This document shows positions 32,568 through 44,495 of a stretch of DNA of 64,000 nt, in pieces. The stretch spans positions 22,863,001-22,927,000 of the forward strand of contig JAEOAD010000029.1 in NCBI GenBank assembly GCA_036365145.1. Direction: 5' to 3'. The stretch comes from Orientallactaga sibirica (Eukaryota; Chordata; Mammalia; Rodentia; Dipodidae). Within the stretch, counting starts at the first letter, position 1; each line of letters begins with the position of its first letter. A program made the position numbers and the translations under genes. The notes under the pieces are model-generated. The model was not told the origin of the DNA. It saw nothing but the letters and a program-made list of their open reading frames with translations, and ran no database searches.

Positions 32568-32627
32568 AGATTGGTTATTGCCCCAATATGGAATTATTGA
32601 CCTAATGGGAATTAGGCTTAGTTTTTC

Positions 32628-32641
32628 ACAGGGGGAAATGG
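32628..32641 (+). promoter_or_regulatory. polypurine-tract-like site before an LTR
   Basis: ACAGGGGGAAATGG lies immediately left of a TG (32642) taken as the LTR start. Retroviruses prime plus-strand synthesis at such a G-rich tract beside the 3' LTR. Function is inferred from position. Confidence 0.45.
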
Positions 32642-33480
32642 TGCAATTTAGGTAACAGATCGCCTCAGAAAGTAGAAGTGAGGAATATCTTGGAGCCTGT
32701 AGAATGAGAATCTAGGTCATTTCACTTTGCCACAGGTCAGAAATGTGAGAAAGGTTTGATCTTTTCTGCTACAGGAGGTGGTGGTGGCCTGACTCAGATG
32801 TCCTCTATACTTTCATGTGTTCTTCTGAATTGCTGATGGCAATTTAGGAGGTGGAACTTTGCTGAAGAAGGTGTGTTGTTAGGGATGGACTTAGTGATGT
32901 TATAGCCAGCTCCCTTTTGCTAAAGTTTGGCTCACTCTACTGCTGTGATTTTCTACCTGCTCTGGCAGAGGTGATATCCAGTCTCTGCTCATGCCATGTT
33001 TTCCCCTGCCTTCATGAAGCTTCTCCTCGAGACTAAAAGCCAAAATAAAAACTTTCCTCCTGTTATCTGCTTCTGTTCAGATGCTTTATCCCAGCAAAGA
33101 GAAGGTAATGACAACAGAGTCCTTTATTTTATGAAATAAAAAAAATGACCCCCTTTTAAAAAGTCCATTCCTAGAAGATGATCATTTCTTGGGAGAATTG
33201 CTCATTCCCAGAACTTCTGACCCTAGACACCTGACAGCAGGTCTGAACTGAGTAGTGTGAGCATGTCTTCTTTCTTTCTCTGCCTTTTGCCACTGTTTGT
33301 CCCTTTAATTGGAATATCAGGACAGGTGGCCTAGTCTACCTTATTGAGGCTGGAGCCCAACCTTTTGCTAAAACCTCCAGAAACTCAAAATTTTGCCCTC
33401 TCTAATTAAATGAATTCCTATGGTTCTCTCCTGTTAGTCTGTCTTTTGCTGTAGTGATGTTGGTCACAATCATTTTTCCA
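32642..33480 (+). mobile_element. retroviral 3' LTR (class I-like), split by a MaLR LTR
   Basis: Pieces 32642-32778 and 33117 to about 33480. The first piece aligns with the start of the LTR at 24440. The second ends with a TCTCCTGTTAGTCTG block that resembles gammaretroviral U5. The right end is approximate. Confidence 0.5.
32779..33116 (+). mobile_element. MaLR (ORR1-like) LTR, sense, nested
   Basis: Starts TGGTGGTGGCCTGA, ends GACAACA, about 338 bp. It carries CATGAAGCTTCTCCTCGAGA and a following AATAAA. It is homologous to 5466-5814 and 14347-14710. No clean duplication is seen. Confidence 0.8.
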
Positions 33481-33764
33481 GGGTAGGACAAGGATCACCT
33501 TCATTTTACCTCTATATCATTGAAATGGCTACAGTATCTTCCCAGTTTTCTTTCATAAATACATTTAATTTTTAAGGAATGCTAAATCGTATCTCAGGGA
33601 AAGTCAGGATTTTGCTACTTTTTGAAACAATGAGTGGTCCAATATGTCATAATTTGAGCGAGAAAATTCCCTGAGTTCCTCCTATCTGTGTCTATTATCT
33701 TCATGATACTAACACCTTTGGAATGAAGATATCTTTTTTTAATTCATTATTTTTTTTAAATTTT
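33481..33764. other. unassigned DNA
   Basis: Nothing recognised. Confidence 0.4.
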
Positions 33765-33981
33765 CTTTTTTTATTTTTAAAAATATTTGTGTTTATTAGA
33801 GAGAGAGAGAGAAAGAGAGAGGAAGAAAGAATGAGTATGGTCACCCTCCTGCCACTGCAAATGAATTCCAGATGCAGACACCACTTTGTGCATCTGACCT
33901 TACATGAACACTGGGGAATTTATCCCAGCTGTCAAGCTTTGCATACAAGCACCTTTAACTGCTGAGCCATCTCTCTAGCCC
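33765..33981 (-). mobile_element. B2-like SINE, antisense
   Basis: T-rich start, (GA)n, a diverged body (CTGCCACTGCAAATGAATTC) and the head ending GAGCCATCTCTCTAGCCCC. Confidence 0.88.
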
Positions 33982-33993
33982 CCATTTAAAAAA

Positions 33994-34275
33994 TGTGTGT
34001 GTGCACTTGCAGGTGTGTGTGTGCGCACGTGCAGGTTTGTGTGTGAGTGCACGCGTATGTATACCATGGCATGTGTGGAAGTTGGAGGACAACTTTTCAG
34101 ATCAATTCTCCACCATCCCACCTCATTTCAGGCAGCATTTCTCACTTTGGAATCTTACTCTGCTGTTTTTCTTTATTGTGAGCTTCTGGATTTTTACATG
34201 GAGTCTGCAGATCAAATTCATATACTCTAGCTTATGCAGCAAGTAGTTTATCCAGTGATTCATCACCCCAGTCCC
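33994..34275 (-). mobile_element. B3-like SINE, antisense, with (TG)n
   Basis: TG-rich tract, GGAAGTTGGAGGACAACTTT, a middle like GGCAGCATTTCTCAC, and an end CAGTGATTCATCACCCCAG, the antisense of a B3/B2 pol III head. Strongly diverged. Confidence 0.6.
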
Positions 34276-34368
34276 AAGGTTTCTATTAATGACGGCACTG
34301 TTTCCACAGCACACTGCTAATAATAGAAGCTCTCCTTAAACAGAACTCCCTTCCTTTCCAAATACTTG
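34276..34368. other. short unassigned spacer
   Basis: Between a B3-like SINE and the LTR-like repeat. Nothing recognised. Confidence 0.4.
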
Positions 34369-35392
34369 TGATGCAAGATTTTGGGGCTTGGAAGGGGTCT
34401 CCCAGACTTGTAAATGCCAATGTTTGAGTCCTTATTCTGTTTTTGATAAAGAATTGATACAAGGGGATTCAAGAAGGATAAATTAAGAATTACTGAGTTC
34501 ACTTTGGGAGAAGTTATAATTCATGAGGTTTACTTTTACAAATTGTTATCTAGGAAAAGGCTGGAGCAATTTCACACACATGTGAAAACCTGGATCTAGA
34601 AGCTGAGGCAAAACATTTAGAAAAAAATATGCACTCATTGGGAGGCAAAGCATAGAAACATCAACCGTGAGGCTCCACCTGGAAGGAAGTTAAGAGATCA
34701 AGTGGTGATGGCTGAAGGAAGAATAACAGGGAAACTGAGATGATAAATGATTACTAAAGTGTCAAGATGAAAAAAGTGTGTCAAGAGACTTATTACACCC
34801 ATGGTAGACCTCGAGTTTAGAGAAATTACACATGTAGTGGGCTCAGATTTGAGGAAATTCCCGTGTGGTAGACCCAGAATTAGGAGAATGCAGATGGGTG
34901 GTAAGAGATCAAAGACGAGTCATACATGTAATCAAAGTGAGAAGTTACCACAAAGCATGGCACAGAAGGTAAACAGGAAAATGTCCAGTAGGAGGGGCAG
35001 CTCTCCTTCCATCTCAGCAAAGTTGAGAAGAGAGGCAGACTTTCATGTGTCCAGTCTGATGAGATCAGAGATGAGAGAAGGCAGAGATAAGCATGGGAAT
35101 GCCTTTATAGTCAATTACAAGTGAATTTTGTCATCAAATTCAGGTATGTAAGGGGAAGACCTGATTGGTTCATGAATTCAAGGGGCTGACTCAAGGACTC
35201 GCTCATCTAGGTAGTATTGTGGACTGTGGAGGCAGCAGGGGGCACTGTAGCCATTACTGATGAAACTGGATCAGACGCAAGTTCCATTCCTGCCAAGGTG
35301 GGGGTGACATCTTCTGGTTCTCTTCTGGATCTTGTCTCTAAGTAAACTGCCTAAAAGAAGTGAGATTTCCCCTGTCTCTTTTACTTCCATCA
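34369..35392 (+). mobile_element. about 1-kb LTR-like repeat, copy 1
   Basis: Runs from TGATGCAAGATTTTGG to TTACTTCCATCA, 1024 bp with TG...CA ends. It aligns along its length with 38714-39842 and more weakly with 46170-47290. Shared landmarks are GGTCTCCCAGACTTGT, TATCTAGGAAAA, GGTATGTAAGGGGAAGAC and AAGTAAACT. Flanks CTTG and CTTT match at 3 of 4 bases. A 107-codon frame at 34801-35124 shows no retroviral domain. I cannot name the family. Confidence 0.7.
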
Positions 35393-36008
35393 CTTTTTTT
35401 TCCTGCTATAGGAAAAAGAAATGTTCTAGTTTTAATTCTCCTTGAATATACTCCAAAGATCTGATTTCTATGATTGCCCTTCTCACACATTTCTGTTTGC
35501 TTCCTGTGCATATAGACAAGTACTATTGACCCTTCAACAGCAAAATTTCTCCCCTCCTCATGTATTAAAGTTTTAGCTCAATAGTTCAATAACTGACTCC
35601 TAATTTCCAACTCAAAAAGCTTATCAATTTTGGGATCCTTATCTTATTTTTACCAACCACATTAGGCATATATCACCTATAATAACTAACACAGTAGAAA
35701 TGAAAAGAATTAGAAGCCATCTAGTTTAAAACCTTCCTTGTACAGAGTGGGGAAGATCTAGTTACTACCTCCACTTTCTGTTCTGTATTTGGGTACCATT
35801 CTTTTATGAATGACTTTTTCTTAAACTTTGAGGTACTGTGCCCTCAAAGGGACTATTCTTTCTCTAATTTTTTTCTCCAGTTCTACTACCTGGGGAATGA
35901 TTGACCTTAAAGGTGTCATTTTTTATGCAAGTGAAAAGAAGTTTCCAGTTACTCTTATACAGGCAGGGAGTGAATAGGTCCCTGGATTACTGCAATTTGT
36001 CACATACT
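35393..36008. other. unassigned DNA
   Basis: Nothing recognised apart from one half of the SINE target-site duplication at 35993-36008. Confidence 0.4.
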
Positions 36009-36255
36009 TTCTCTCTCTCTTTCTTGAGAGAGACAGAGAGAGAAAAAGAGGGAAGAGGCAGAGAGAGAATGGGCACACCAGAGCCTCTCAGCTGCTGTGA
36101 ACGAATTCCAGACACGTGAGCCCCCTTGTGTGCATGTACGACATTGTGCACTTGTATCACTTTTGTGTCTGTGTAAACGTGGGACTTGGAGATTTGAGTA
36201 AGCATTCTTGGGGTTTGCAGGCAGGCGCCTTAACCACTAAGCCATCTCTCCAGCC
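36009..36255 (-). mobile_element. B2-like SINE, antisense, long subfamily, with target-site duplication
   Basis: A (CT)/(GA) tail, a body with GAATGGGCACACCAGAGCC, the extra block with CCCCCTTGTGTGCATGTACG, and the head ending ATCTCTCCAGC. Flanks CAATTTGTCACATACT (35993-36008) and CAATTTTGTCACATACT (36256-36272). Confidence 0.93.
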
Positions 36256-36272
36256 CAATTTTGTCACATACT

Positions 36273-36573
36273 GTCTATTCTGACAAGAAGCTTTTGTTTG
36301 TCCTACTGTCCAAGTGAAGTGCTAACATGTCTCAGTAGCTCAGTCATCTTAATAGTTATTAGGAGTTTCAATTTAATATTTCTAATAATTTTCTTAGCAA
36401 AGTGATTTTTTATGGTGGCTGGGTGTAGCAAAAATAGTAAGGGAGGTCTTAGACTATAGGCCTTTTATATTTGAATAAGTTTTTGCCTTGGGTTGGAAAT
36501 TTTCATTAATATTAGGATGGGTTTTCTTTTATCTCAGACATTTTTTTTTCTTTTGGTCAGCTTTTTCATGGCT
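36273..36573. other. unassigned DNA
   Basis: Nothing recognised. Confidence 0.4.
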
Positions 36574-36584
36574 TTTTAAAAATT

Positions 36585-36631
<47 letters not shown>

Positions 36632-38265
36632 TTATGCCCATAGTGTGAATACATTGATGTTGCTACCATCGATAGCCTCCTCCCTGTACTCCCCCTCTGA
36701 AGAGACCCTCCTTGTTGGGGAATGTAGATTATGCATTGTGGGGGTCGTCATCAGTTATGTGGAAGAGGCAATGTCTCTGTGCACAATGATCCAATTTATG
36801 CTCTAACAATATTTCTGCCCCCTCTTCTGTGAATTTCCCTGAGCCATGTTGGGTTCATGTTAAGTCTGCTTCAGTGATGAGGTCTTGGGAGCCTCTGTGT
36901 CTCTGGATCTCTGGTTTAGTACAAGTTGAGTCTTCTCTGTGTCTATCTCCTTCAGACTTGTGCTGGTTTCAGGTTCACCGAGAAAGCTGCACTCTTGCTC
37001 ATTTCCTCCATTACTCTATGGTTTCAGCTGGGGCCCTGATGAGGTGCAATAGGCTGATCCTCTCCTCAGGTTTGGAGTCCATCTGAAAAAGAGAAGCAAA
37101 TTCTTCAATGGAGAGAGAAGTCAGAACTGGATAAATGGGATGACCATTATTATTTTAGAGAGATTTTATAGGTGTAGGCCCTCTTGTAGCCCATGATTGG
37201 AGGGAGTTGATATTGGAGAGTGGGATCATTTTTTTTGGATATGGTTCTGACTTGCTTCCCAGTTTCAGTTATGAGTTCTGTTCCACTGAGTGGACCTGTG
37301 TGGTTACCCAACATGGCTGAGTGCCACTATTGCACTTGTGTGAGCATTGCATCAAGTTGTTTGCTGCTGAGTAGCTTAGACCATGAGTTGCTTGGACAGA
37401 TGTTAGTCATTTTCCCCCAGTCACTCCTGTAGCACCTTCTGGCACTAGACAAGGTAACTGTCTGGGGATTGACTCTCTTCCAGATTCCAGCCATGTCACT
37501 CCTTGTTACATACCAACAGCATATGGTGTCTTTGGCAGTAGGGTCTTACCATTAACCTTTGATGGGTCATCAACTACTCTGACTGAAATCTGTCTTCTTT
37601 TGGGAAACCTTGTAGGTCTCTCTGATCAATAGCTCATTGTGGAAGTTAACTGCATGCTGGTACTAGGAGTTACAGGCCAGCACCAAGGAAAAATAAGGAA
37701 GAAATAGGTAATATAAAATATAATATAAATATATTTATAAATATATAAAATATAATATAAATATAATATAAAATATAATACAAAAGAGAGAGAAGAGGGA
37801 GAGAGAGAGAGAGAAAAACAGGAGACGATTAAGATTAGTCTTCATCATAACCTCTCCAGGGCCCAGTGATTTAGGTGTTCCCTTTAAGGACCTGATGAAG
37901 TTTCAACCTTTTAGTCTTTTTATCAGGATATAGGAATTTATTGTACCTTTTCCATTAGGGTTCTGTTTTCCCTCCCTCCCATCCCACCCTCCCTATTGTC
38001 CAGTCCTCAATATGGTTATTAGGTATGTCAGCATCTCAGGCAGATTCAGGTTAGGAACCACAGATGAGTGAGATCATATGATGATTATCTTTCTTTGATT
38101 GGGTGAGTTCATGGAGAATGATCTGTTCCAAGATTGGCCCTTTTTCTTCAAATTTCATTGGGTCATTTTTCCTTACTGCTATGTAGAATTCCATAGTGTA
38201 GATATACCACATCTTGTTTATCCATTCATCTAATGATGGACATCTACCTCAGACATTTTTGTTGA
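36574..38265 (-). mobile_element. L1 3' end (ORF2 tail and 3' UTR), antisense
   Basis: On the minus strand it opens (38265 downward) with the ORF2 C-terminal pattern: a KMWYIYTMEF-like block read from CACTATGGAATTCTA near 38190, then TTCTCCATGAAC and a CTCACTCATCTG block. A 3' UTR of about 1.4 kb follows, ending in a tail of about 12 TTTA units on the plus strand (36584-36631). An AT-rich tract at 37709-37780 and a GA-rich tract to 37815 interrupt it. The 3' UTR differs from the family at 21480-22970. Plus-strand frames here are antisense noise. Confidence 0.75.
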
Positions 38266-38389
38266 CAATTTTTTTACCCAATTCTCTCTCTTTGCTATCT
38301 CTTTCCCTCCCTCTGCCACACCCTTTCCATGTGTTCTCTTCAATCAGTCCCTCTACTTTGGTGTTGGTTATTTTATTTATTTATTTATT
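38266..38389. repeat. T-rich and (TTTA)n sequence
   Basis: A pyrimidine-rich stretch, then TTTA units at 38370-38390. It may be the A-rich tail (antisense) of the next L1 fragment. Confidence 0.5.
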
Positions 38390-38713
38390 TTGCCTTTGTT
38401 CTTCATCCATGATGACATGTTGATATGCAGGTAATGACAGCTGCTGTGAGACGCACTCTTCCTCTACCTCCACAACCTCTTCCAAAATGTTCCCTGAGCT
38501 GTGATAGGTATGACATAAACATCTTATTTAATGTTGAAGTCTTAGCTGTAACTAGTTTTTTTACATGTTGATGAGTTTTGAGTCTCCATAGTAGCCAATG
38601 CCATCTGCAAAAAAGAAACTTCTCTGATCAATAGTGAGAGCAGCACTCTTAAAACTCTATGAGCACAACCATAGGTTCTTAGAGGACAATTTGATTTTCA
38701 CAATATTCTCATT
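38390..38713 (-). mobile_element. L1 3' UTR fragment, antisense, other lineage
   Basis: Resembles 40-310 (shared CACTCTTCCTCTACC/CCACAACCTCTTCC, GAGCTGTGATAGGT-like and AGTGAGAGCAGCA blocks), so it is an older relative of the 21480-type L1 3' UTR. It abuts the LTR-like repeat at 38714. Confidence 0.5.
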
Positions 38714-39842
38714 TGATGTAGGATTTGAGGGGTTCAGGTAGGGTCTCCCAGACTTGTGAACCTCAATTTTTAGACCCTTATCCTATTTTTAAAAGATAAT
38801 TGATAAAAAATGAACTGGATAAGGATAAATTATGAATTATTGAGTTTGTTGAGGAATTATGAATTGTGGGGTTTATTTAAGGAAATTGGTATCTAGGAAA
38901 AAGCTCAAGCATTTACACATGCAGATGAAAGATAAGACCTGGGAACCCATGCTAAGGGATTTAGAGGAAACACACTCATGTGCCAACTAAGCATAAAAAG
39001 TGTCAGTCTTGGGCTGGAGAGATGGCTTAGTGGTTAAGGTGCCTGCCTGCTAAGCCTAAGAACGCTACTCCAATCTCCAGGTCCCACGTTTAGCCAGATG
39101 CAAAGTGATGCAAGAGCGCAATGCAGCACTTGACCACAAGGGGGCACACGCATCTAGATTTCTTCCCCAGCAGCTGAGAGGCTGCTGGTGCGCCCATCTC
39201 TATCTGTCTTCCCTTCCCTCTCTCTCTGTCTCTCTCTGTGTCTCTCCCCCACCAAAAAAAATATATCTGGAAACAGAATATATGTGTGGCACAAACAGAT
39301 TGCTGACACAGGTAAATGACTAGAGAGGACTAAAAAATAATGAAGGGCTCAGAGATCAAATAAAAATTATACATATAACCAAAGTAAGAAGTTAGCCCAA
39401 AACATGGCACAGATGAAAGGCAAGCAGGGAAATATGCAGGCCAACATGGAAGCCCTCTCTCCAGCTCAGCAAAGCAAAGCTAAGACTGAGAGAAGTAGAC
39501 TTAAATGTGTGTTCAGACAAACAAGATCACATGGAAGAGAGAGAGGTTAGCAGTCTATAAGTTCTTTATAGCTAATTAAAATGAATTTTGTCATCAGACT
39601 CAGGTATGTAAGGGGAAGACATGATTGGTTTGTAGATCAGGGGGCTGACCCAAAGACTAGCCTGCCTAGACTAGTATGCTACACTGTGGAAATAGGAGCA
39701 TTGCAGCCATTGTGGATGAAAGTGGATAGGACACAAGTTCCAATTCTGCTAAGGAAGTGGGGTGACATTTTCTGTTCTCTCCTTGGGCTCCTGTTCCCAA
39801 GTAAACTACACAAATGAAGCTAGCTCTCTCCTCTCTCTTTCA
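38714..39842 (+). mobile_element. about 1-kb LTR-like repeat, copy 2, with SINE inside
   Basis: Runs from TGATGTAGGATTTGAGG to CTCTTTCA, about 870 bp without the SINE. It aligns to copy 1 throughout, best at GGTATGTAAGGGGAAGACATG (39604). It is flanked by CATT at 38710-38713 and 39843-39846, a possible 4-bp target-site duplication. Confidence 0.7.
39011..39268 (+). mobile_element. B2-like SINE, sense, long subfamily, nested
   Basis: Starts TTGGGCTGGAGAGATGGC with the A box intact. It carries the extra block GATGCAAGAGCGCAATGCAG...CCACAAGGGGGCACACG, a (CT)n run and an A-rich end. It interrupts LTR-like copy 2. Confidence 0.92.
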
Positions 39843-39846
39843 CATT

Positions 39847-40433
39847 TAGATAAACAATAGCAGTAGATTATGTTTTTATTATATTTTTATTATATTAGTA
39901 TTTTCCCTCATCCCTAAGTATAAACAATGCACTCCATAAAATCACCTTACAATTTCATTTACAATAGGAAATTATTTTAAGAAAAGAATAATAATGAATC
40001 CAACTTGTAAATTTTACTTAGTTTTAAACTTTAAGTAAAGTTTAAATTTTACTTAGTCTTTAAACTTTGTTGCAAGTTATAACCTTTGAGCAATGGAACT
40101 TAAAAAGCCACATAATTAGAGGCTGGGCAGTGGCTCAGTGTTTGGTTTGCTTAAACACGAGGGCTTCTATTAGAAGGAGAATTAATTGATTTCTGTATGT
40201 ATTTCTACTGGGATTTGAGTTTATCTTCTTGTAGAGGGTTTTTATAAGGTTAAAATTTCCTTAATTATAGTCAAATAACATTTTAACCACATCAATAGAC
40301 TGCTTTTAAAACTATACTTCAGGAGCACAACTTATACTCTCACATACCTACAAATCTACAAAATGCACACACCATACACAAAGTACAGATACATCTGCCA
40401 TATCCATAAACCATTTACATAAAATCACATAAG

Positions 40434-40467
<34 letters not shown>

Positions 40468-40740
40468 CCACATACACTCACAAAGTACCATGCCAGCTTA
40501 GGAAACAGCCATGTCTATATGTTTGCTATATCACAAATAAATTTCCCTTGGCTAAAAAGAGAATTATTTGCTTTTCTTCATAGGTTTATCTACTATCATA
40601 GTTAAAGGTATTTTATGATTTCAAATAATTAGACAATAGAAAACTCAGGGTTTACTTTCACCTCTAGATAAAACAAAATTTACTGGGTAAGAACATTTTG
40701 TGTCTTCTTAGGAGAAGACTATCCATAATAATAGCATAAT
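39847..40740. other. AT-rich unassigned DNA with a (CA)n tract
   Basis: (CA)n at 40437-40464. A short GGCTGGGCAGTGGCTCAGTG at 40122-40141 looks like a SINE-head fragment, too short to classify. No gene. Confidence 0.45.
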
Positions 40741-40936
40741 GAGAGATGGCTTAGCAGTTAAGACGTTTGCCTGCAAAGCCAAAGGACCCCCGTTCAATTC
40801 CCCAGGACCCATGTAAGCCAGAAGCACAAGGTGGCACATGTGCCTGGAGTTCGTTTGCTGGAGTCCCCAGAGTGCCCATTCTCTCTCTCTCTCTCTCTCT
40901 CTCTCTATTTCTCTCTTTCTCTCTCACTCTCTCAAA

Positions 40937-40971
<35 letters not shown>

Positions 40972-40975
40972 ATAG
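40741..40975 (+). mobile_element. B2-like SINE, sense, short subfamily
   Basis: A box GATGGCTTAGCAGTTAAG and B box GTTCAATTCCCC well kept. The body is near consensus, followed by a long (CT)n run and about 10 AAAT units. Lacks the first few bases (GGGCTG). Confidence 0.93.
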
Positions 40976-41239
40976 AATTAATAATATCATTTTCTCTCAT
41001 TATCTGTGAGGGATTTGTTTCAAGGTCACCCATGGGTACCAAAGTCCATACATGCTCAGGTTCCTTATAAGCAGTGGTATAGTATTTACATAATAATCTC
41101 TGTATATCCTCCCATGTACTCTAAATTATCTCTAGAATACTTACAATGTAAGCATTCTGTAAACAACTGTTACACTGTATTATTTAGGGAATGATGATAA
41201 GAGAAAGCCTGTACTTGGTCAATGCAGAAAGATATTATA
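40976..41239. other. unassigned DNA
   Basis: Nothing recognised. Confidence 0.4.
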
Positions 41240-41419
41240 TATTATATATATATATGAAAGAGAGTGAGAGAGAATGGGCACACCAGGGCCTCAGTCATTG
41301 CAAACAAACTTCAGACCCTTGTGCTACCTTATACATCAGCTTTATGTGGGAACTGGGGAATCAAATCTGTGTCCTTTGGCTTTGCAGGCAAGTGCCATAA
41401 AAGCCATCTGTCCAGCCCC
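41240..41419 (-). mobile_element. B2-like SINE, antisense
   Basis: A TA-rich and GA-rich tail, GAATGGGCACACCAGGGCC, CAAACAAACTTCAGA and a head ending GCCATCTGTCCAGCCCC. Short deletions in head and body. Confidence 0.88.
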
Positions 41420-41573
41420 AAGAAACATTGTTTTAAAGAAAAATCATATGTTCCACCTGTAGATATTCAATTCTTGGAATCAGAAGCCAAAAATAAGGAA
41501 GATTAATGGTGATTTCTTTTATGAAGTGTTAATTCCTAAGAAAAATCTGATAATTTCATTGAGGTCTAACTAT

Positions 41574-41574
41574 A

Positions 41575-41605
<31 letters not shown>

Positions 41606-41614
41606 TCTCTCTCA
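41574..41614. repeat. (CT)n microsatellite
   Basis: About 41 bases of CT with one CCCT interruption. Confidence 0.95.
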
Positions 41615-43182
41615 GCACTAATAGTACCCTATTTACAAATGAAGAAATTGAAGATAAAACCACTTAACTAGTGAAGGCTTCACTGGATGATGTGTGCAGC
41701 TCACAGTCTATCTAATTTCATTCCCCAAAACTCATAAGGTCAATATTTAAATCTCTTTTGCATATGAGAAACCATGAATAAGTATAATTGAATAAACTAC
41801 TGAATGGTTGGAGTTGATACTTCAAGTTTGTTTATTTTTTTTTCTAAAATCTGTCCATTTTCAGAGCTACTAGAAAGCATGCCAGCCATCCTTAAGAATG
41901 ACTTCTTGTGGACATGAGAGATTAATGTCATGATAAATGACCTGAAAAACCTCATGTGGACTTTTGAGAGGCTGAGGGTATCTTTAGTATATCCTGGACC
42001 ATAGTAATCATATCTGGATGGGCAAGACTTCATTTCTCTGGCTTTGTAAAAATTAGTTGTTTGGGTCTCTAGAAGACCAATTATCACTTCTAACTAATAC
42101 GTTAAAATAGATTTCAACCTGACCCTCTGTGACAAGATAGTTCCTTCCTTGTGAATTTCTATATTTCTGGCTTAGGAAAAATGAGGCTGGAGAGTTGTTA
42201 CCATTGATTAACAGGAACTATGCCACAATGAGCACTCAATAGTTTATGAAAACATAGTTAGCAATGATGATTTCAAAGTTAAATGCTGAAGGCACATCAT
42301 TCCTCCAACTCTGTCCATACCCTTTGGATTAAAACCAAAGTATGGTATATTTGTCTTGCAGTTAAATTTAAAATACACTGAAAAACTCAGATCCAGTCCC
42401 TCCAAATAAATACTTAAAGAAATCAGGCAGCAAAAAGGGGTCAAAAAGTGTGTTGATGTGAAATACCTATATAGTTGAAAGTTGCAAAAAATCTTTGAAG
42501 GGGCTTGAATTATCTAGTTAACTACATCAATCTTTTATCTCTTTTTTCTTATGTAGACATGATTCTTCTGTGTCCATTCTGTTACTACTTATAAAAGAAA
42601 TCCTATTTAAAATTTATGCTCTTTGAATTTAAAAAAATAAGACCAAGAATTTCAGTTTTTATCTTATACTTTAGTTTGCTTGCTCTCATAGTGAAGAGAT
42701 GAGCATTAGCTCCTGAGGATTTAGTAATAAGATTAAAATAAGAAGAAATGAAGAGAAAGAGCATTCAGGCCAAAGCCCTGTCTGCAGGCACTTCCATGTA
42801 TTAACCATTCCAGGGAGCAAGGATTTCTTTAATGACCTTTAAAGAAGAAGATTTTGTCACCTTTTCAAAGTGTTTTCCACAAGATTGGGTTAAAAGGATA
42901 CACTTAAGGCCACTTATAGCTACAAACCCTAAAAACGTATCTATAAAGACGAGACTGCAATTAAGATGGGGCATCTTGAGCTCTGTTCTTTTGCTCTCTC
43001 ATCTACCACCACTGAAGTTCAGATACTTTCTCAGAAATTGTGAGGGGTGGAGAGCTATCTTGAGATCTGCAAGCCACAGGGATTTAACTGTTCAGGCTAA
43101 GTTTCATGTCTTAAATTGAGCAGTGGAAACATAGCTACTTCTATTATCTTGAAATAACTTTGTCAATGTACCACACACCATT

Positions 43183-43186
<4 letters not shown>
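41615..43186. other. unassigned DNA, no gene supported
   Basis: Includes frames of 96 codons (41797-42087, minus) and 95 codons (42832-43119, plus). Neither has a recognisable domain, start context or flanking splice pattern that I can defend. Confidence 0.4.
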
Positions 43187-43230
<44 letters not shown>

Positions 43231-43467
43231 GCATGTATATGGATGCCAGAGGACAATCTTGGGGCCATCCTCAACCCACCTTCTTTGAGACAGCATTGCT
43301 CATTGGCCAGGGACTATCCAATTAGGCTTGATGGGTCAAATACCAATTCCCAGTGATGCTCTTGTGTGTGCAGCTATGCCTAGCTTCTGCATGGGTTCTG
43401 GAGTGTAAAGTTTGATCCTCATGCTTGCAGGCAAGTATATTATTGACTGAAGCATCTTCCCAGCCCA
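43187..43467 (-). mobile_element. B3-like SINE, antisense, preceded by (TG)n
   Basis: (TG)n at 43187-43228. The antisense B3 body follows: GGATGCCAGAGGACAATCTT, CTTTGAGACAGCATTGCTCA, GTTCTGGAGTGTAAAG, CCTCATGCTTGCAGGCAAG and the end CTTCCCAGCCC. Confidence 0.75.
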
Positions 43468-44487
43468 TTCCAAATGGTGGTCTAATCCTCCTTAGGCTGC
43501 TCTAGAACTCCATCAATGCTTACCCACTCATCTTTATCCGGCCTATCACTAGCATTCACTGGGAGTTCACCTTAAGCTTCATATTCTTCAGAGAAATTAA
43601 TGACAGTCTGGTGCCATCATCTAGAATAGGTGAGCTAATATGTAAAATTCTTGCTAGGATATATGAAATAAGGCCTTAGGGAATTTGGTTTCCTCATTTT
43701 TTCTTGTCCCTTTTTTTTTCTGTCTTAGCATCTTACATACACCCTTTGTGTTCCCAGATGTGTTACAGTATTCCCACACTGAGAGCAAGAGATGGTATAT
43801 GAACACATCTGCCACTTCATTCTCCATCTTTCAGATTCCAGCTCCAGGCTACTTGAGATCAGGGCCAGGGCTTTTCATCTGTCTCATTCTAACACCTGGC
43901 ACAGTGCATGTCATAGGGGTAGTGAATAGGAAAAAATTTTTTTTTAAGAACATGAACAAGAAGTAGATCTGAAATTAACAGAAAATCTTTTTAGTAGTGG
44001 AGGAAGACTGAAGCAGGGAGACAATGTGTGATAGATATCTGCAATATTTACTATCAATTCACTGAGAGTTAGATAAATTATATATGTTTGCATTTGTTAA
44101 CTCATTCCACATGCTAGACAACTAGATATTACCATTACTCTCATCTCTTAGATTGGAAAAATGGAGATGAAGGCATTGACTTGTAAAAAACATTACAACT
44201 AATAATTAATAGAACTAGACTATTAATCCAGGTTTAATATGTTTTCTTTCAAACTGCATTATTTAATGGTATGCAGTGATACCTTTGATGTGTATAATGC
44301 AGAAGAATGTTTGCCTACTTCCTGCTTTTAGAGAACCTCCAACTTCTTGGCAGCAATAAGGTCACTTATGAAAATATGTCACTGTGTAGCTACTATAATG
44401 CTGACCTATTGATCACAATTCTCACTAGAGAATGAACTTGACACCCTTCAAGTTTAGTAGCAAGTCCATCAGGTGAAGAAGTTGAAG
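43468..44487. other. unassigned DNA, no gene supported
   Basis: A 93-codon frame at 43685-43966 has a hydrophobic N-terminus but no known domain and T-rich codons. Judged accidental. Confidence 0.4.
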
Positions 44488-44495
44488 CAATGTGA

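Noticed and set aside
36584..36631. TTTA array as a CRISPR-like or tandem array
   Set aside because: A 4-bp simple repeat that forms the A-rich tail of an antisense L1.
37220..37432. Frame with a hydrophobic start as a secreted peptide
   Set aside because: Lies antisense to the L1 3' UTR and lacks any family match.
34369..39842. LTR-like copies 1 and 2 as the two ends of one provirus
   Set aside because: Between them lie antisense L1 3' ends and unassigned DNA only; no retroviral coding remnant was seen.
41797..42087. 96-codon minus-strand frame
   Set aside because: No domain, no start or splice context that can be defended, AT-rich unassigned DNA.
42832..43119. 95-codon frame with a plausible start codon
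   Set aside because: No recognisable family; a frame this long is expected by chance several times in 64 kb.
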